In this document: positions 28,085-37,145 of the stretch, piece after piece | How positions within the stretch are numbered: position 1 is the stretch's first letter | Layout: every line of letters starts with the position of its first letter | Assembly: GCA_903935335.1 (NCBI GenBank) | Contig: CAIZRG010000021.1 | Span: forward strand, 1 to 60,908 | Source of the DNA: Oligoflexia bacterium | GTDB lineage: Bacteria > Bdellovibrionota > UBA1018 | DNA: 60,908 bases | Reading direction: 5' to 3' | Notes under the pieces: model-generated | What the model was told of the DNA's origin: nothing | What the model saw: only the letters and a program-made list of their open reading frames with translations | Database searches by the model: none | Made by a program: the position numbers and the translations under genes

Positions 28085-29269
28085 TTATCGTCTAAGGCTG
28101 TTTCCGATTTTAGAGAGAATTTTTTTAACGACTTGCGGCCAACTCAATTTTTGTTCGTAAAATTCTTTAGCTTTTTGACCCTTTTGAGTCAGAGCGACAG
28201 GATCTATTAAAATCGAAGCAGCCCTTTGTGCAAACCCCTCTTTGTCTTGAGCCTCAACGATAAAGCACAGATCCTCCCAATAGATAGATCCCTGACTTGA
28301 CCAAGCTTGAGTGGTCATCATGGGTTTTCCATGAGCAAAAGCTGCCATTGCACTTCCCCGCCGAGTGGATACTCCATCTAAAAAAGGAGCTAAAACTAAA
28401 TCTGAAATCTGAAAGCAAAGAGAAACTTCATGTTCCTCCAGAAAACCTAGCCAATGAACAGAGTGGCCTCTTAAAAGATTAGCCTCAGAATCAAATCCAG
28501 ACTTTTCAAAATCATCAAAACTGGCTCCGATACAAATCAGGCAAGCAAAATCTTTTCCATAAATATGATTGACCCATCTTAAAGTATGAAAAATATAATC
28601 ATATCGATGGGTGGGGTGCATCCCTCCAAAGTGAAGTAAAATCTTTTGCCCAGAAGGAATCCTGAGTCGTGACTGAAATGCTTTTTGTTCTTTTAAGCCC
28701 GTTTGCTCTAGATGCTTAGGTTCGACATTAGCACCGACCGGTAAACAACTCACAGAACGAAAACGAGGTGTTATTTTTTTAATTTTTTTTACAAAATATT
28801 CTGTCGTACAAAAATTCTGATCTGCTATCCAGGATAATAAGATATACTGAAATACATGGCAACCACCTATAAAAATCCCTTTCAAAGAAAAACTAACAGG
28901 ATAGTTGAGCTCATGAAAAACAATAAAAATAGGACATTTCAATTTCCATTTTAAAAAAAGAAGCCCTAAAACAAAAAAAGGATTTAACCCGAATTGTTTC
29001 GGAGCAATACTTTGTGGAGTGTATTGAAGAATCAAACAATCTGGTTTTTGAGCTTTTCCATGCTGCACAAACGCTTTGAAAGCAGTCCATCCCCAAGGTT
29101 GCTTCACACAAATGCAGGGCACTCCAATCCTTGAGATAGGATGAGACTCAGCAGTCCATAAAACAACTTGATGATTCTGGTCTTTAAGCTCTAAAGCAAG
29201 CTTAACAGTATAATCTCCCAATCCGGACACCTGAGGAGGAAGCGGGGCAGATAAAATTATAAATTTCAT
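28085..29269 (-). CDS. GT4-like glycosyltransferase lacking the usual E-x7-E motif
   Basis: A 394-residue GT-B-type protein: LSAPLPPQVSGLGDYTVKLA at the N-terminus, FCTTEYFVKKIKK in the linker, ILLHFGGMHPTHRYDYIFHT for the first donor strand, and LVLAPFLDGVSTRRGSAMAA where the donor-binding helix should be. The usual E-x7-E pair is replaced by S-T-R-R-G-S-A-M-A, a variant also known in some GT4 subgroups whose donor binding uses R and S. It overlaps the SLBB gene by ATGA. Confidence 0.75.
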   Translation of the reverse strand: MKFIILSAPLPPQVSGLGDYTVKLALELKDQNHQVVLWTAESHPISRIGVPCICVKQPWGWTAFKAFVQHGKAQKPDCLILQYTPQSIAPKQFGLNPFFVLGLLFLKWKLKCPIFIVFHELNYPVSFSLKGIFIGGCHVFQYILLSWIADQNFCTTEYFVKKIKKITPRFRSVSCLPVGANVEPKHLEQTGLKEQKAFQSRLRIPSGQKILLHFGGMHPTHRYDYIFHTLRWVNHIYGKDFACLICIGASFDDFEKSGFDSEANLLRGHSVHWLGFLEEHEVSLCFQISDLVLAPFLDGVSTRRGSAMAAFAHGKPMMTTQAWSSQGSIYWEDLCFIVEAQDKEGFAQRAASILIDPVALTQKGQKAKEFYEQKLSWPQVVKKILSKIGNSLRR

Positions 29270-29793
29270 TTTGGCTTTAAAACTAAAATCCCGATCGTCA
29301 AAATAGAAAGTACGCTAGAAATTAAAGAAACAACACTCACAGTATCTTGACTCACAACGGGCTTAGATTTTGGAATGACAACAATATCGTTTTCTTGAAG
29401 CAATGGACTCTTTTGATTCACTCCTTGAAGAAGCTCTTGAACATCTACTGGAATGACACTCTGCTTTCCAGCAATCCATCTTTTAATATAAATTTCATTT
29501 AGTTTTGCCGAATCTATTGGACCACCCGCATAAGATAAAAGCATTATAAGATCCGTGCTTGTTGGAACAAAATGAATCCCTGGCTTACCTACAGCACCCC
29601 AAAGATTCACCCGCATCAGGATAACCCCTGGTGAGTTTCCAGAAATAAATTCATTGCCCAGACTAAACTTTGGAACATCAGATTCTTTAGAAACCATAAT
29701 ACCAGAAGGAAAACCCTGAGCCCATCCCCATTGACTCATCAATGAAATCAAAAGAATGACTGTGACTCCCGGTTGAGAAGATTTTAAATTCAT
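29266..29793 (-). CDS. Small SLBB-domain polysaccharide export protein with C-terminal anchor
   Basis: A 175-residue protein with a signal peptide (to about AQG, residue 27), one SLBB-like domain (VNLWGAVGKPGIHFVP ... DLIMLLSYAGGP, about 62-95, and LLQENDIVVIPKSK) and a C-terminal hydrophobic helix (VVSLISSVLSILTIGILVL). Full Wza proteins carry a Poly_export domain and two or more SLBB domains; here the Poly_export domain is missing. It may be an inner-membrane or periplasmic partner of the Wzc-like protein rather than an outer-membrane channel. It overlaps both neighbours by ATGA. Confidence 0.75.
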   Translation of the reverse strand: MNLKSSQPGVTVILLISLMSQWGWAQGFPSGIMVSKESDVPKFSLGNEFISGNSPGVILMRVNLWGAVGKPGIHFVPTSTDLIMLLSYAGGPIDSAKLNEIYIKRWIAGKQSVIPVDVQELLQGVNQKSPLLQENDIVVIPKSKPVVSQDTVSVVSLISSVLSILTIGILVLKPK

Positions 29794-32081
29794 ACAGACC
29801 CTCTCTCCATCTTTGCAATATAGGGTGAAGTTTCATGAATTTCTGTAGGAACATGATTTAAAATACTATAGGCATAACGACGACTAATCTGAAAGATTTT
29901 CTTATGAGCAGTCAACAAAGTAGAACGTTTCGTCACTCGATAGCTTGCTACTAAGATGACTGCATCAGCCACACCTGCCATAACAGGAGCATCAGCAAGA
30001 TGGACTGCAGATGGAGAATCTATCAAAATATAATCATACTCATCTAAAGCTTGATCTAGAAATCTTTTAAAATGATCTCCCCCAACAAGCTCTGTAGGAT
30101 GATGTGCGCCCTCACCGGCAGGGATAATATCCAACCTTCCCACTCCACCCGATACAACATAATCACTCAGAAAAAATTCATCTTGCTCAAGAACTTCGGA
30201 CATCCCTTTTACATTGGGAACTCCAAAATATTTATGAACCGTAGGTTCTCTTAGATTGCAATCCACAACTAGGACCTTTTTATTATTCATTCCAGCCAAT
30301 GAAATTGCTATATTAACTGCAAAAAAAGTTTTTCCTTCATGCTTATCTGTTCCACTGATCACAATACTACGAATAGGGTGGTTCCCATGAGAACTTGCTC
30401 GAATTTGCTCTCTTACATATTTAAAAGCCATTGCGGCTGAGGAGTTCGGTGCTTTTTTACAAACTAAAAGCTCACTTGGGTTTATGTAACCCAATTCGTC
30501 CCTTTGAGATGCCATCAGCGGTATATCTGGGAGATCTCCTAGCACTGTTAAATCAGCCTCTTCGAGATCTGATACATGCCGAATGGTTGTATTGCCAGCC
30601 TCAAAAATTAAAATCAGAAGACATCCTAAAAAAGCTCCCACTAACAATGAAAAAGGAAGCCTAAGTAATAAACTGATTCGCACTTCGCGAGGAGCAACAT
30701 CAAATAAACTATCCATTCTCACAGGAGGCTTAATAGCCAATTTTTCAAATTCAATTTCTTGAAACTTCTTCTTTAATGAGGAATAGAGTTCAAAATTAAT
30801 TCTCAGGTTTTCAGACTTTCCAAATAGATCTTGCTCAATTTTTGGAAAATTAGAAATTGAACCCATTGCATCTTCTTTTACTTTTTCTAGGGACTGAATC
30901 TCAGTTAAGAGCAACCCATTGACTACAGAAAGCTCTCCTATCTTCGCTTGAAGTGCTGCTGTATTGAGAATAAATCTATTTTCTTTATTTTTTTTTCTTA
31001 AAGTTTTTTTATTTAATGATCCGGCAATAGATTTAATCATCTGAGTCAAATTCACAAATGCAGGATCTGATTCAGATATTCCTTGACTCACTAAAAGATA
31101 ACGCTGACGACTTAAATCATCTAATTTCCGAGTCAAGGCAAAAAGATCAGATCCTTTTTTCTCAGTTAAATCTTCATTCATAACAAAATCTGCATGGTGA
31201 GCAATTTTCTCTTCATAAAAACGAATGAGATCTTGATTTTCTCTGAGTTTTAATTTTGCTGTACTCAATTTCGTTTGTACTTCTCGAATTTGTTCTGTGT
31301 AGATTTTCCCACTCTCTTCAAGAGTTAAAAGCCCATAATGCTGCTTTAACTCAACGAGTGAATTTTTTTCTTCTTGCATTTTTTCGTCGGCTTCATGAAG
31401 ACGATCTGTAATAAATGCTTGTAATTCATTTATACTGTCTCGCTCTTGATCAAGTGCCAACTGAACATAAACTTCAGCTTCTAAGTTCACTAAAAGCAAA
31501 GAGGTCTTTGGGTCAAATGTTTTAACAGTCAAAGTAATCCAAGTTGAACCTTCAGTTGAAACTGTTGTAGCCTCTTGGATGACAGAAGCGAGATAGTTTC
31601 TATAAGCTTCTTTTTCAGTATTTTTAAAATCTATTTTCAATTGAACTGAATGACTTTTTTTAAATCGTGTTTCCCAAAATTTTCGATGAAAAATTGACAA
31701 CTCAGAAGGACGTGTAAGATTCATACTGGAAAATTCAGGGCTTAATAGCAATCGATCAACAACTTTTTGATAAAAGCTACCAGACTTAAGTCTTAATGCA
31801 TGCCTTTGAATTTCTTGAGAGGTATCAAAAGAATACCCTATTCCACCCATTTCCGCTAAAGCTCCCCCTCGACTCAGAAGATTTTCTTTCTGACTCAAAA
31901 CTTCAAGATTAGCGGAAGAAACAAACACTGGAATATAGAGTAAGTTATTAATGATTGTGCCTAATCCCATCATTAATGAAAGAATTAAAATATATTGTTT
32001 ATCTCTTTTTAAAAGATATAAAATCTCTGGAAAATACGATCTCTCTATTTGACCTTCCAGAGAACCTCTAAAATCTCCCAC
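29790..32081 (-). CDS. Wzc-like chain-length determinant with CpsD/BY-kinase-type ATPase domain
   Basis: A 763-residue inner-membrane protein. A Wzz domain is flanked by membrane helices near 31-55 and 470-490, with long periplasmic coiled-coil segments (about 210-420). The cytoplasmic ATPase shows Walker A ISGTDKHEGKTFFAVN, Walker A' KVLVVDCNLREPTVHKYF, and Walker B YILIDSPSA. It regulates polymer length and couples to export. The C-terminal tail (ETSPYIAKMERGSV) has one tyrosine and no tyrosine cluster, so classic autophosphorylation cycling may be lost. GTG 32081 has a strong GGAGG Shine-Dalgarno sequence and starts the operon 32081-26946. Confidence 0.9.
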   Translation of the reverse strand: MGDFRGSLEGQIERSYFPEILYLLKRDKQYILILSLMMGLGTIINNLLYIPVFVSSANLEVLSQKENLLSRGGALAEMGGIGYSFDTSQEIQRHALRLKSGSFYQKVVDRLLLSPEFSSMNLTRPSELSIFHRKFWETRFKKSHSVQLKIDFKNTEKEAYRNYLASVIQEATTVSTEGSTWITLTVKTFDPKTSLLLVNLEAEVYVQLALDQERDSINELQAFITDRLHEADEKMQEEKNSLVELKQHYGLLTLEESGKIYTEQIREVQTKLSTAKLKLRENQDLIRFYEEKIAHHADFVMNEDLTEKKGSDLFALTRKLDDLSRQRYLLVSQGISESDPAFVNLTQMIKSIAGSLNKKTLRKKNKENRFILNTAALQAKIGELSVVNGLLLTEIQSLEKVKEDAMGSISNFPKIEQDLFGKSENLRINFELYSSLKKKFQEIEFEKLAIKPPVRMDSLFDVAPREVRISLLLRLPFSLLVGAFLGCLLILIFEAGNTTIRHVSDLEEADLTVLGDLPDIPLMASQRDELGYINPSELLVCKKAPNSSAAMAFKYVREQIRASSHGNHPIRSIVISGTDKHEGKTFFAVNIAISLAGMNNKKVLVVDCNLREPTVHKYFGVPNVKGMSEVLEQDEFFLSDYVVSGGVGRLDIIPAGEGAHHPTELVGGDHFKRFLDQALDEYDYILIDSPSAVHLADAPVMAGVADAVILVASYRVTKRSTLLTAHKKIFQISRRYAYSILNHVPTEIHETSPYIAKMERGSV

Positions 32082-32271
32082 TCACCCCTCCTTTTAAATT
32101 ATCGGAATCGATCTAAAATCCTTTATACATTTGCAAAGATATCCATTCTTTAATTAAAGTTTTTAAAGATTTTATCCGTTAACAATAAAGAAAGAGAGAC
32201 ACCCATCTTAAAAAGATTTGAAGCAGCAGAAAATACTTGAAATAAGTTGTAAGCAAGATTGAAATGAAAAT

Positions 32272-33405
32272 ATGGAATTAAAAATAAAGCCAGCTCTATT
32301 TCTATGCTTATTTCTTGTCTTTATTGTAGGCTTTTTTTTTCAATCTCTATGCATCAAAATATCTGAATACTTTGAGTTGTTTGATACACCAACCCAAAGA
32401 CGCTGGCATACTCATCCTACGCCTTTCCTAGGCGGACTTGGCATCATGGGGGCTTTTATTTTCAGCTTAAGTCTTTTCTCAAGCTTAGGATTTTATTCAT
32501 TAGAGTCCATCCCATTTTCTCTTTATCAGATTACGTTTTGTGCACTCACTTTTTTAATTCTAGGCTTAAGAGATGATCTTTATGGACTTGGCCCTAAATC
32601 TAAATTATTGATAGAGTCAATCACAGCAATCATCGCAATCACTTCTATCCCTGTACTGCGTGAAATATGTCAAAATTGGTCTCACTTTTTTGGCTTCTGG
32701 GTATGGCCTTTAGCCGTGATTTGGATTGTTGGCATTTCAAATGCAACTAATCTCATTGATGGAATGGATGGCTTAGCCTCAAGTCATTCTTTAATGATTC
32801 TAGCCAGTGTGTCTATCCTGAGCATAGGACACTCGGAACCTTCTCTTTTAGCAAAAGCCATTGTCTTGGGTTTAAGCCCTTCGATTCTTGCATTTTTTGT
32901 CAAAAATAAACCTCCTGCTCAAATTTTTATGGGGAATCATGGAAGTCTCTGTATTGGCTTTCTCCTCGCTATGATCAGCAGCCTTTCTCTCAAAAGTTCT
33001 CCTTCTGGAGTAAGCATCATCAGTCTTTTTTTTCTTTTTGGTTATCCCATTCTAGATATGGGCTTAGCCACTCGCCATCGAATCCGTTTAAAAAAATCTC
33101 TTTTCAAGGCTGACTTTTACCATCTTCATTATCGCCTCTGCCATCTAGGAATCCCTCCTAAAAAAACGATTACTCTCCTTCTTAATCTCAACCTCTCTCT
33201 TCAAATCGCTGGCTTGAGCTACACCCTCACACCTCTACCCATAGCTATCCTTCTCTCATGCACAGCTTTACTCAGAGTCTTGAGCTTAGTAACTCTCATT
33301 GAATCCCTTGAAACTGGAACTGGAAAGGAACCAAAAACCCTTTCAATACCCCCACAACAAAACTTGAATGAGGCAAAAACGATTCCCTTGAAGCAAGTTG
33401 CCTGA
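32272..33405 (+). CDS. Undecaprenyl-phosphate sugar-1-phosphate transferase (WecA/TagO-like)
   Basis: A 377-residue polytopic enzyme of the MraY/WecA family that transfers a sugar-1-phosphate (usually GlcNAc-1-P) to undecaprenyl phosphate, starting polymer assembly. Motifs in order: LFDTPTQRRWHTHPTPFLGG, LGLRDDLYGLGPKSKL with the Asp pair, NATNLIDGMDGLASS with catalytic Asp, IFMGNHGSLCIGF (cytoplasmic loop with G-N-H-G), and HLHYRLCHLGI in place of the HIHH region. About 11 membrane segments. The 190 bases upstream form a divergent promoter region with the Wzc-like gene. The sigma factor gene follows 19 bases later. Confidence 0.9.
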   Translation: MELKIKPALFLCLFLVFIVGFFFQSLCIKISEYFELFDTPTQRRWHTHPTPFLGGLGIMGAFIFSLSLFSSLGFYSLESIPFSLYQITFCALTFLILGLRDDLYGLGPKSKLLIESITAIIAITSIPVLREICQNWSHFFGFWVWPLAVIWIVGISNATNLIDGMDGLASSHSLMILASVSILSIGHSEPSLLAKAIVLGLSPSILAFFVKNKPPAQIFMGNHGSLCIGFLLAMISSLSLKSSPSGVSIISLFFLFGYPILDMGLATRHRIRLKKSLFKADFYHLHYRLCHLGIPPKKTITLLLNLNLSLQIAGLSYTLTPLPIAILLSCTALLRVLSLVTLIESLETGTGKEPKTLSIPPQQNLNEAKTIPLKQVA

Positions 33406-33424
33406 TACAAGAATTAAGATTCCT

Positions 33425-34495
33425 ATGCAGCCTAAAAAATTGACCGCTAAAAAACCATCTATTTTTAAAAATCAATCCTCTAAAAAGACAACTTCAATTT
33501 CCCTTCATTCGAAAAGCAAAGAGATGATTTCTCAACAGACTGACTTAGAAGAAAGAGAATCCACTGAAGATCTAGAACCAGAAGACCCTTCTGAAGCTGA
33601 TATCGCCTCAAGCTTACCTGCGCACCTCAACACTCCAGAACCTGAAACAAATAAGATTTCACCCCAAGATCCTCTCAGACGATACATGGAAGATATTCGG
33701 AAATATCCCCTCTTAGAGCCCCATGAAGAGTTTGATTTAGCTATTCTCTTGAAAAAAACGGGAGATATTCATATCGCTAAAAAACTCGTCTCAGCCAATT
33801 TAAGGCTTGTTGTTAAAATAGCATTTGAGTACCGCACCTTTTATTCAAATCTTTTAGACTTAATCCAGGAAGGAAACATTGGACTCATCAAAGCAGTTTC
33901 CAAATTTGACCCTACGAAAGGAGCGCGATTGGGCTACTATGCCTCTTGGTGGATTCGATCCTATATCCTTAAATATCTTTTAGACAATTTCCGTTTAGTC
34001 AAAGTCGGCACCACCCAAGCTCAAAAAAAACTTTTCTACCATCTCATGCGAGAAAAAGAACGCCTTGAGGCGCAAGGGTTACTCGCTGGACCTAAGCTTT
34101 TAGCAGAAAAACTCAATGTCCGAGAAAAAGATGTCATTGAAATGGAACAGCGACTCTCCCGAGGAGGGACTGAGGTCTCTTTAGATGCTCCTTTAAGCCC
34201 CCACTCTGAAAAAACAGCTTCTCACGGAGAGTTTCTCATAGACCAAAAAGAGAGCCCTCAAGATGCTTTAGAACGAGAAGAACTCCTTCAGCTTCTCAGA
34301 AACAAACTTCCTGAGTTTCAACAATTACTAAACCCAAAAGAACTCAGAATCCTGCATGACCGAATTTTATCAGAAGAACCTAAAACCCTTCAAGAAGTTG
34401 CAGATCTCTATCAACTCACCCGTGAACGAGCTCGACAAATTGAAGCTAAAGTGATTGAAAAGTTAAGAGAATTGCTAAAAACAGCAATCCAGTAA
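33425..34495 (+). CDS. Sigma-70 family factor, RpoH-like
   Basis: A 356-residue sigma factor. Residues 1 to about 85 are polar, acidic and probably disordered. Region 2 starts at RRYMEDIRKYPLL and includes ANLRLVVKIAFEYR, LLDLIQEGNIGLIKAVSKFD and YYASWWIRSYILKYLL. Then comes VKVGTTQAQKKLFYHL, the 'RpoH box' (Q-x-x-LFF/Y) that binds core polymerase in sigma-32 proteins. Region 4 ends with TLQEVADLYQLTRERARQIE. This supports an RpoH-type heat-shock or general stress factor. TTG 33398 overlaps the previous gene; ATG 33425 is preferred. The long acidic N-terminal extension is unusual for RpoH. Confidence 0.85.
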   Translation: MQPKKLTAKKPSIFKNQSSKKTTSISLHSKSKEMISQQTDLEERESTEDLEPEDPSEADIASSLPAHLNTPEPETNKISPQDPLRRYMEDIRKYPLLEPHEEFDLAILLKKTGDIHIAKKLVSANLRLVVKIAFEYRTFYSNLLDLIQEGNIGLIKAVSKFDPTKGARLGYYASWWIRSYILKYLLDNFRLVKVGTTQAQKKLFYHLMREKERLEAQGLLAGPKLLAEKLNVREKDVIEMEQRLSRGGTEVSLDAPLSPHSEKTASHGEFLIDQKESPQDALEREELLQLLRNKLPEFQQLLNPKELRILHDRILSEEPKTLQEVADLYQLTRERARQIEAKVIEKLRELLKTAIQ

Positions 34496-34507
34496 AATCA
34501 GTGCCTT

Positions 34508-34529
34508 TCTGCTTTACAGCAGACCTTTC
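34508..34529 (+). terminator. Candidate terminator after the sigma factor gene
   Basis: TCTGCT (34508-34513) and AGCAGA (34518-34523) form a six-pair stem with loop TTAC, followed by CCTTTCTT. Short and with an imperfect T tract, so only moderately convincing; it lies in the 104 bases before rpsO. Confidence 0.4.
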
Positions 34530-34599
34530 TTCATGCTAGTTAAGGTCTAAAATAAATGAAATTACACTCTTATCATCAAATTCCACTTAGGTAAAAATC

Positions 34600-34878
34600 A
34601 TGGCAGGAAAAACTTTTGTTAAAGAAAAAAAATTAGGGATTGTGACTCAATTTGCTAGAACTACAAATGACACAGGCTCTCCTGAAGTGCAGGTAGCACT
34701 CCTCACGAATCACATTAATGACCTCAATGAGCACTTTAAAAGTCATCCCAAGGATCACCATTCCCGCCGAGGTCTTTTAAAAATGGTAGGTCAGCGTCGT
34801 CGACTTCTCTCCTACTTGAAAGACCGTGATCAAAAACGCTACACTCAAGTCATCCAAGCTCTTGATTTAAGAAAATAA
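34600..34878 (+). CDS. rpsO: 30S ribosomal protein S15
   Basis: A 92-residue S15 with the typical [59 protein letters not shown] and a basic C-terminus. It binds the three-way junction of 16S rRNA. The order rpsO-pnp is widely conserved; in E. coli S15 represses its own translation through a leader fold, but I could not identify such a fold here. Confidence 0.96.
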   Translation: MAGKTFVKEKKLGIVTQFARTTNDTGSPEVQVALLTNHINDLNEHFKSHPKDHHSRRGLLKMVGQRRRLLSYLKDRDQKRYTQVIQALDLRK

Positions 34879-34914
34879 AGATTTGAACACAACGATTATC
34901 AGGAGTTTATAGGT

Positions 34915-37101
34915 ATGATTCATCGTGTATCTTGTGAGATGGGCAGTAAGACTCTTGCTATTGAAACAGGAAAATTAGCTAAACAAGCCGATGGTTCCGT
35001 ATTAGTGAGTTATGGAGACACCCGTGTTTTAGTAACTGTCTGCTCTAATAAAGAAGCGCGTGAAGGGATTGATTTTTTCCCTTTGACAGTTGAATTTTCC
35101 GAAAAATTTTATGCAGCAGGTAAAATCCCGGGGAGCTTTCATAAAAGGGAAGGACGTCCCACACAAGAAGCAACTCTTTCTGCTCGAATGATTGACCGTC
35201 CTATACGACCTCTGTTTCCTGAAGGATATTTCTTTGATACTCAAGTTGTAGCTACTGTACTTTCTGTTGACCCAGATGCTGATGTCGATGTTGCAGCAGC
35301 TGTTGGGGCTTCAGCAGCTCTCCATATTTCAGATATTCCGTTCAATGTACCCACGGCAGCTTGTCGAATAGGACGAATCGAAGGACACTATAAAGTCAAT
35401 CCGACTTGGTCTGAGATTGAAAAAGGGGAAACGGATATGGAAATTTTGGTGGCAGGAACTCAAAATGCCATCATGATGGTCGAAGGAGGTGCTCGAGAAG
35501 TTCCGGAGGAGAAAATCTTAGAAGCAATTCTTTTAGGGCACCAACAAATCAAAAAAGTTACTCAGATTATTGAAGAACTCCGTAAGCAGTGCGGAAAACC
35601 TAAACGACAATTTACCCCGTTGGCATTAGACGCCACGATCCAATCTCAGGTTGAAAACTTAGCAAAAGCTCCTCTTCAAAAGGCCCTGAAAACAAAAGAT
35701 AAAACGACTCGATACACTCTCATTGCAGAAGCCAAGAAGGTGACGATTGATTCTTTAGTCTCTCCATCCATGATGGAGAGCCAACCCAAGGAAGCTAAAA
35801 AGCTTCAAGAAGGGGTTCAATCCTTATTTGAACTCTTAAAGTACAATTTGATGCGAGAAATGATTCTCTCGGAAAAAGTACGTATTGATGGACGAGACAC
35901 AAAAACAATCCGTCCCATTTCAGTTGAAGCTGGCTTACTCCCTAGAACTCATGGAAGTGCTTTGTTTACTCGAGGTGAAACTCAAGTACTTGCAACTGTC
36001 ACTTTAGGAACATCGGATGATGAACAAATTGTTGACACGATGTTTCAAAATTCGATGCGCAAATTTATGCTCCATTACAATTTCCCCCCTTTTAGTGTGG
36101 GTGAAACTGGGCGTATGGGAGGACAAAGTCGTCGTGAAATAGGCCACGGTGCTTTAGCAGAGCGATCGATTAAAGCCATGATGCCTTCTTATGAACAGTT
36201 CCCTTATACGGTTCGGATTGTGTGTGAGACCCTCGAAAGCAATGGTTCTTCTTCGATGGGATCCATTTGTAGTGCCTCCATGGCACTGATGGATGCGGGT
36301 GCTCCACTTCCAAAACCTGTGGCAGGTATTGCCATGGGATTAATTAAAGAAAATAACCGCGTCGCAATCCTATCAGATATTTTAGGAGATGAAGATCACC
36401 TCGGGGATATGGATTTCAAGGTGGCAGGAACTCGAGAGGGAGTGACTGGCATTCAAATGGACATTAAAATTGAGGGTGTCGATGAGCAGATCATGAGAAC
36501 AGCACTCGATCAAGCTCGAGAAGGACGACTTCACATTCTAGGAGAAATGTCCAAAGCTATTGAAACACCTCGAGTAGAAATGTCAAAATTTGCACCTCAA
36601 ATCACGACACTTTCAGTTCCTGTTGACAAAATTCGAGAAGTCATTGGATCTGGAGGAAAAGTAATCAAAGACATTATCGCTCAAACTGGATGTAAAATTG
36701 ACATCAATGATGACGGTAAGATCAATATTGCTTCTAGTGATGGAGTCGCTGCTCAAAAAGCGATTCATATGATTAAAAATATTATTGCTGAAGTTGAAGT
36801 AGGCAAAGTTTATAAAGGAATCGTTAAAAAAATTGTAGAATTTGGAGCTTTCGTGGGAGTTTTGCCGAATCAAGACGGATTGCTCCATATTTCTGAGATT
36901 GCTCATGAGCGCGTCAATAAAGTCATAGACTACTTTAAAGAAGGCGATGAAATTGAAGTTAAGGTTATCGAAGTAGATAAAGCTGGAAAAATTCGTCTCT
37001 CCAGGAAAGTCCTGCTCACACTGCCAGAAGGGCCTAAAAATGGGGGAGATCCTCGTGGACCTCGACCTGAACGTCCCCAACACAGCAGTGGACGTCGTTA
37101 A
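34915..37101 (+). CDS. pnp: Polynucleotide phosphorylase
   Basis: A 728-residue PNPase, a 3'-to-5' phosphorolytic exoribonuclease of the RNA degradosome. Two RNase PH-like halves (about 1-230 and 320-550) are joined by an alpha-helical domain. GDTRVLVTVCS in the first and FTRGETQVLATVTLG with the active-site region LSDILGDEDHLGDMDFKVAG in the second are visible. Then a KH domain with IGSGGKVIKDI (G-x-x-G) and an S1 domain (KIVEFGAFVGVLPNQDGLLH). A short proline/arginine tail ends the protein. It follows rpsO by 36 bases. Confidence 0.97.
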   Translation: MIHRVSCEMGSKTLAIETGKLAKQADGSVLVSYGDTRVLVTVCSNKEAREGIDFFPLTVEFSEKFYAAGKIPGSFHKREGRPTQEATLSARMIDRPIRPLFPEGYFFDTQVVATVLSVDPDADVDVAAAVGASAALHISDIPFNVPTAACRIGRIEGHYKVNPTWSEIEKGETDMEILVAGTQNAIMMVEGGAREVPEEKILEAILLGHQQIKKVTQIIEELRKQCGKPKRQFTPLALDATIQSQVENLAKAPLQKALKTKDKTTRYTLIAEAKKVTIDSLVSPSMMESQPKEAKKLQEGVQSLFELLKYNLMREMILSEKVRIDGRDTKTIRPISVEAGLLPRTHGSALFTRGETQVLATVTLGTSDDEQIVDTMFQNSMRKFMLHYNFPPFSVGETGRMGGQSRREIGHGALAERSIKAMMPSYEQFPYTVRIVCETLESNGSSSMGSICSASMALMDAGAPLPKPVAGIAMGLIKENNRVAILSDILGDEDHLGDMDFKVAGTREGVTGIQMDIKIEGVDEQIMRTALDQAREGRLHILGEMSKAIETPRVEMSKFAPQITTLSVPVDKIREVIGSGGKVIKDIIAQTGCKIDINDDGKINIASSDGVAAQKAIHMIKNIIAEVEVGKVYKGIVKKIVEFGAFVGVLPNQDGLLHISEIAHERVNKVIDYFKEGDEIEVKVIEVDKAGKIRLSRKVLLTLPEGPKNGGDPRGPRPERPQHSSGRR

Positions 37102-37145
37102 TTTTACTTTGTTCATTAAAAGTCTCAGGCTACAATTTTAAGGGA

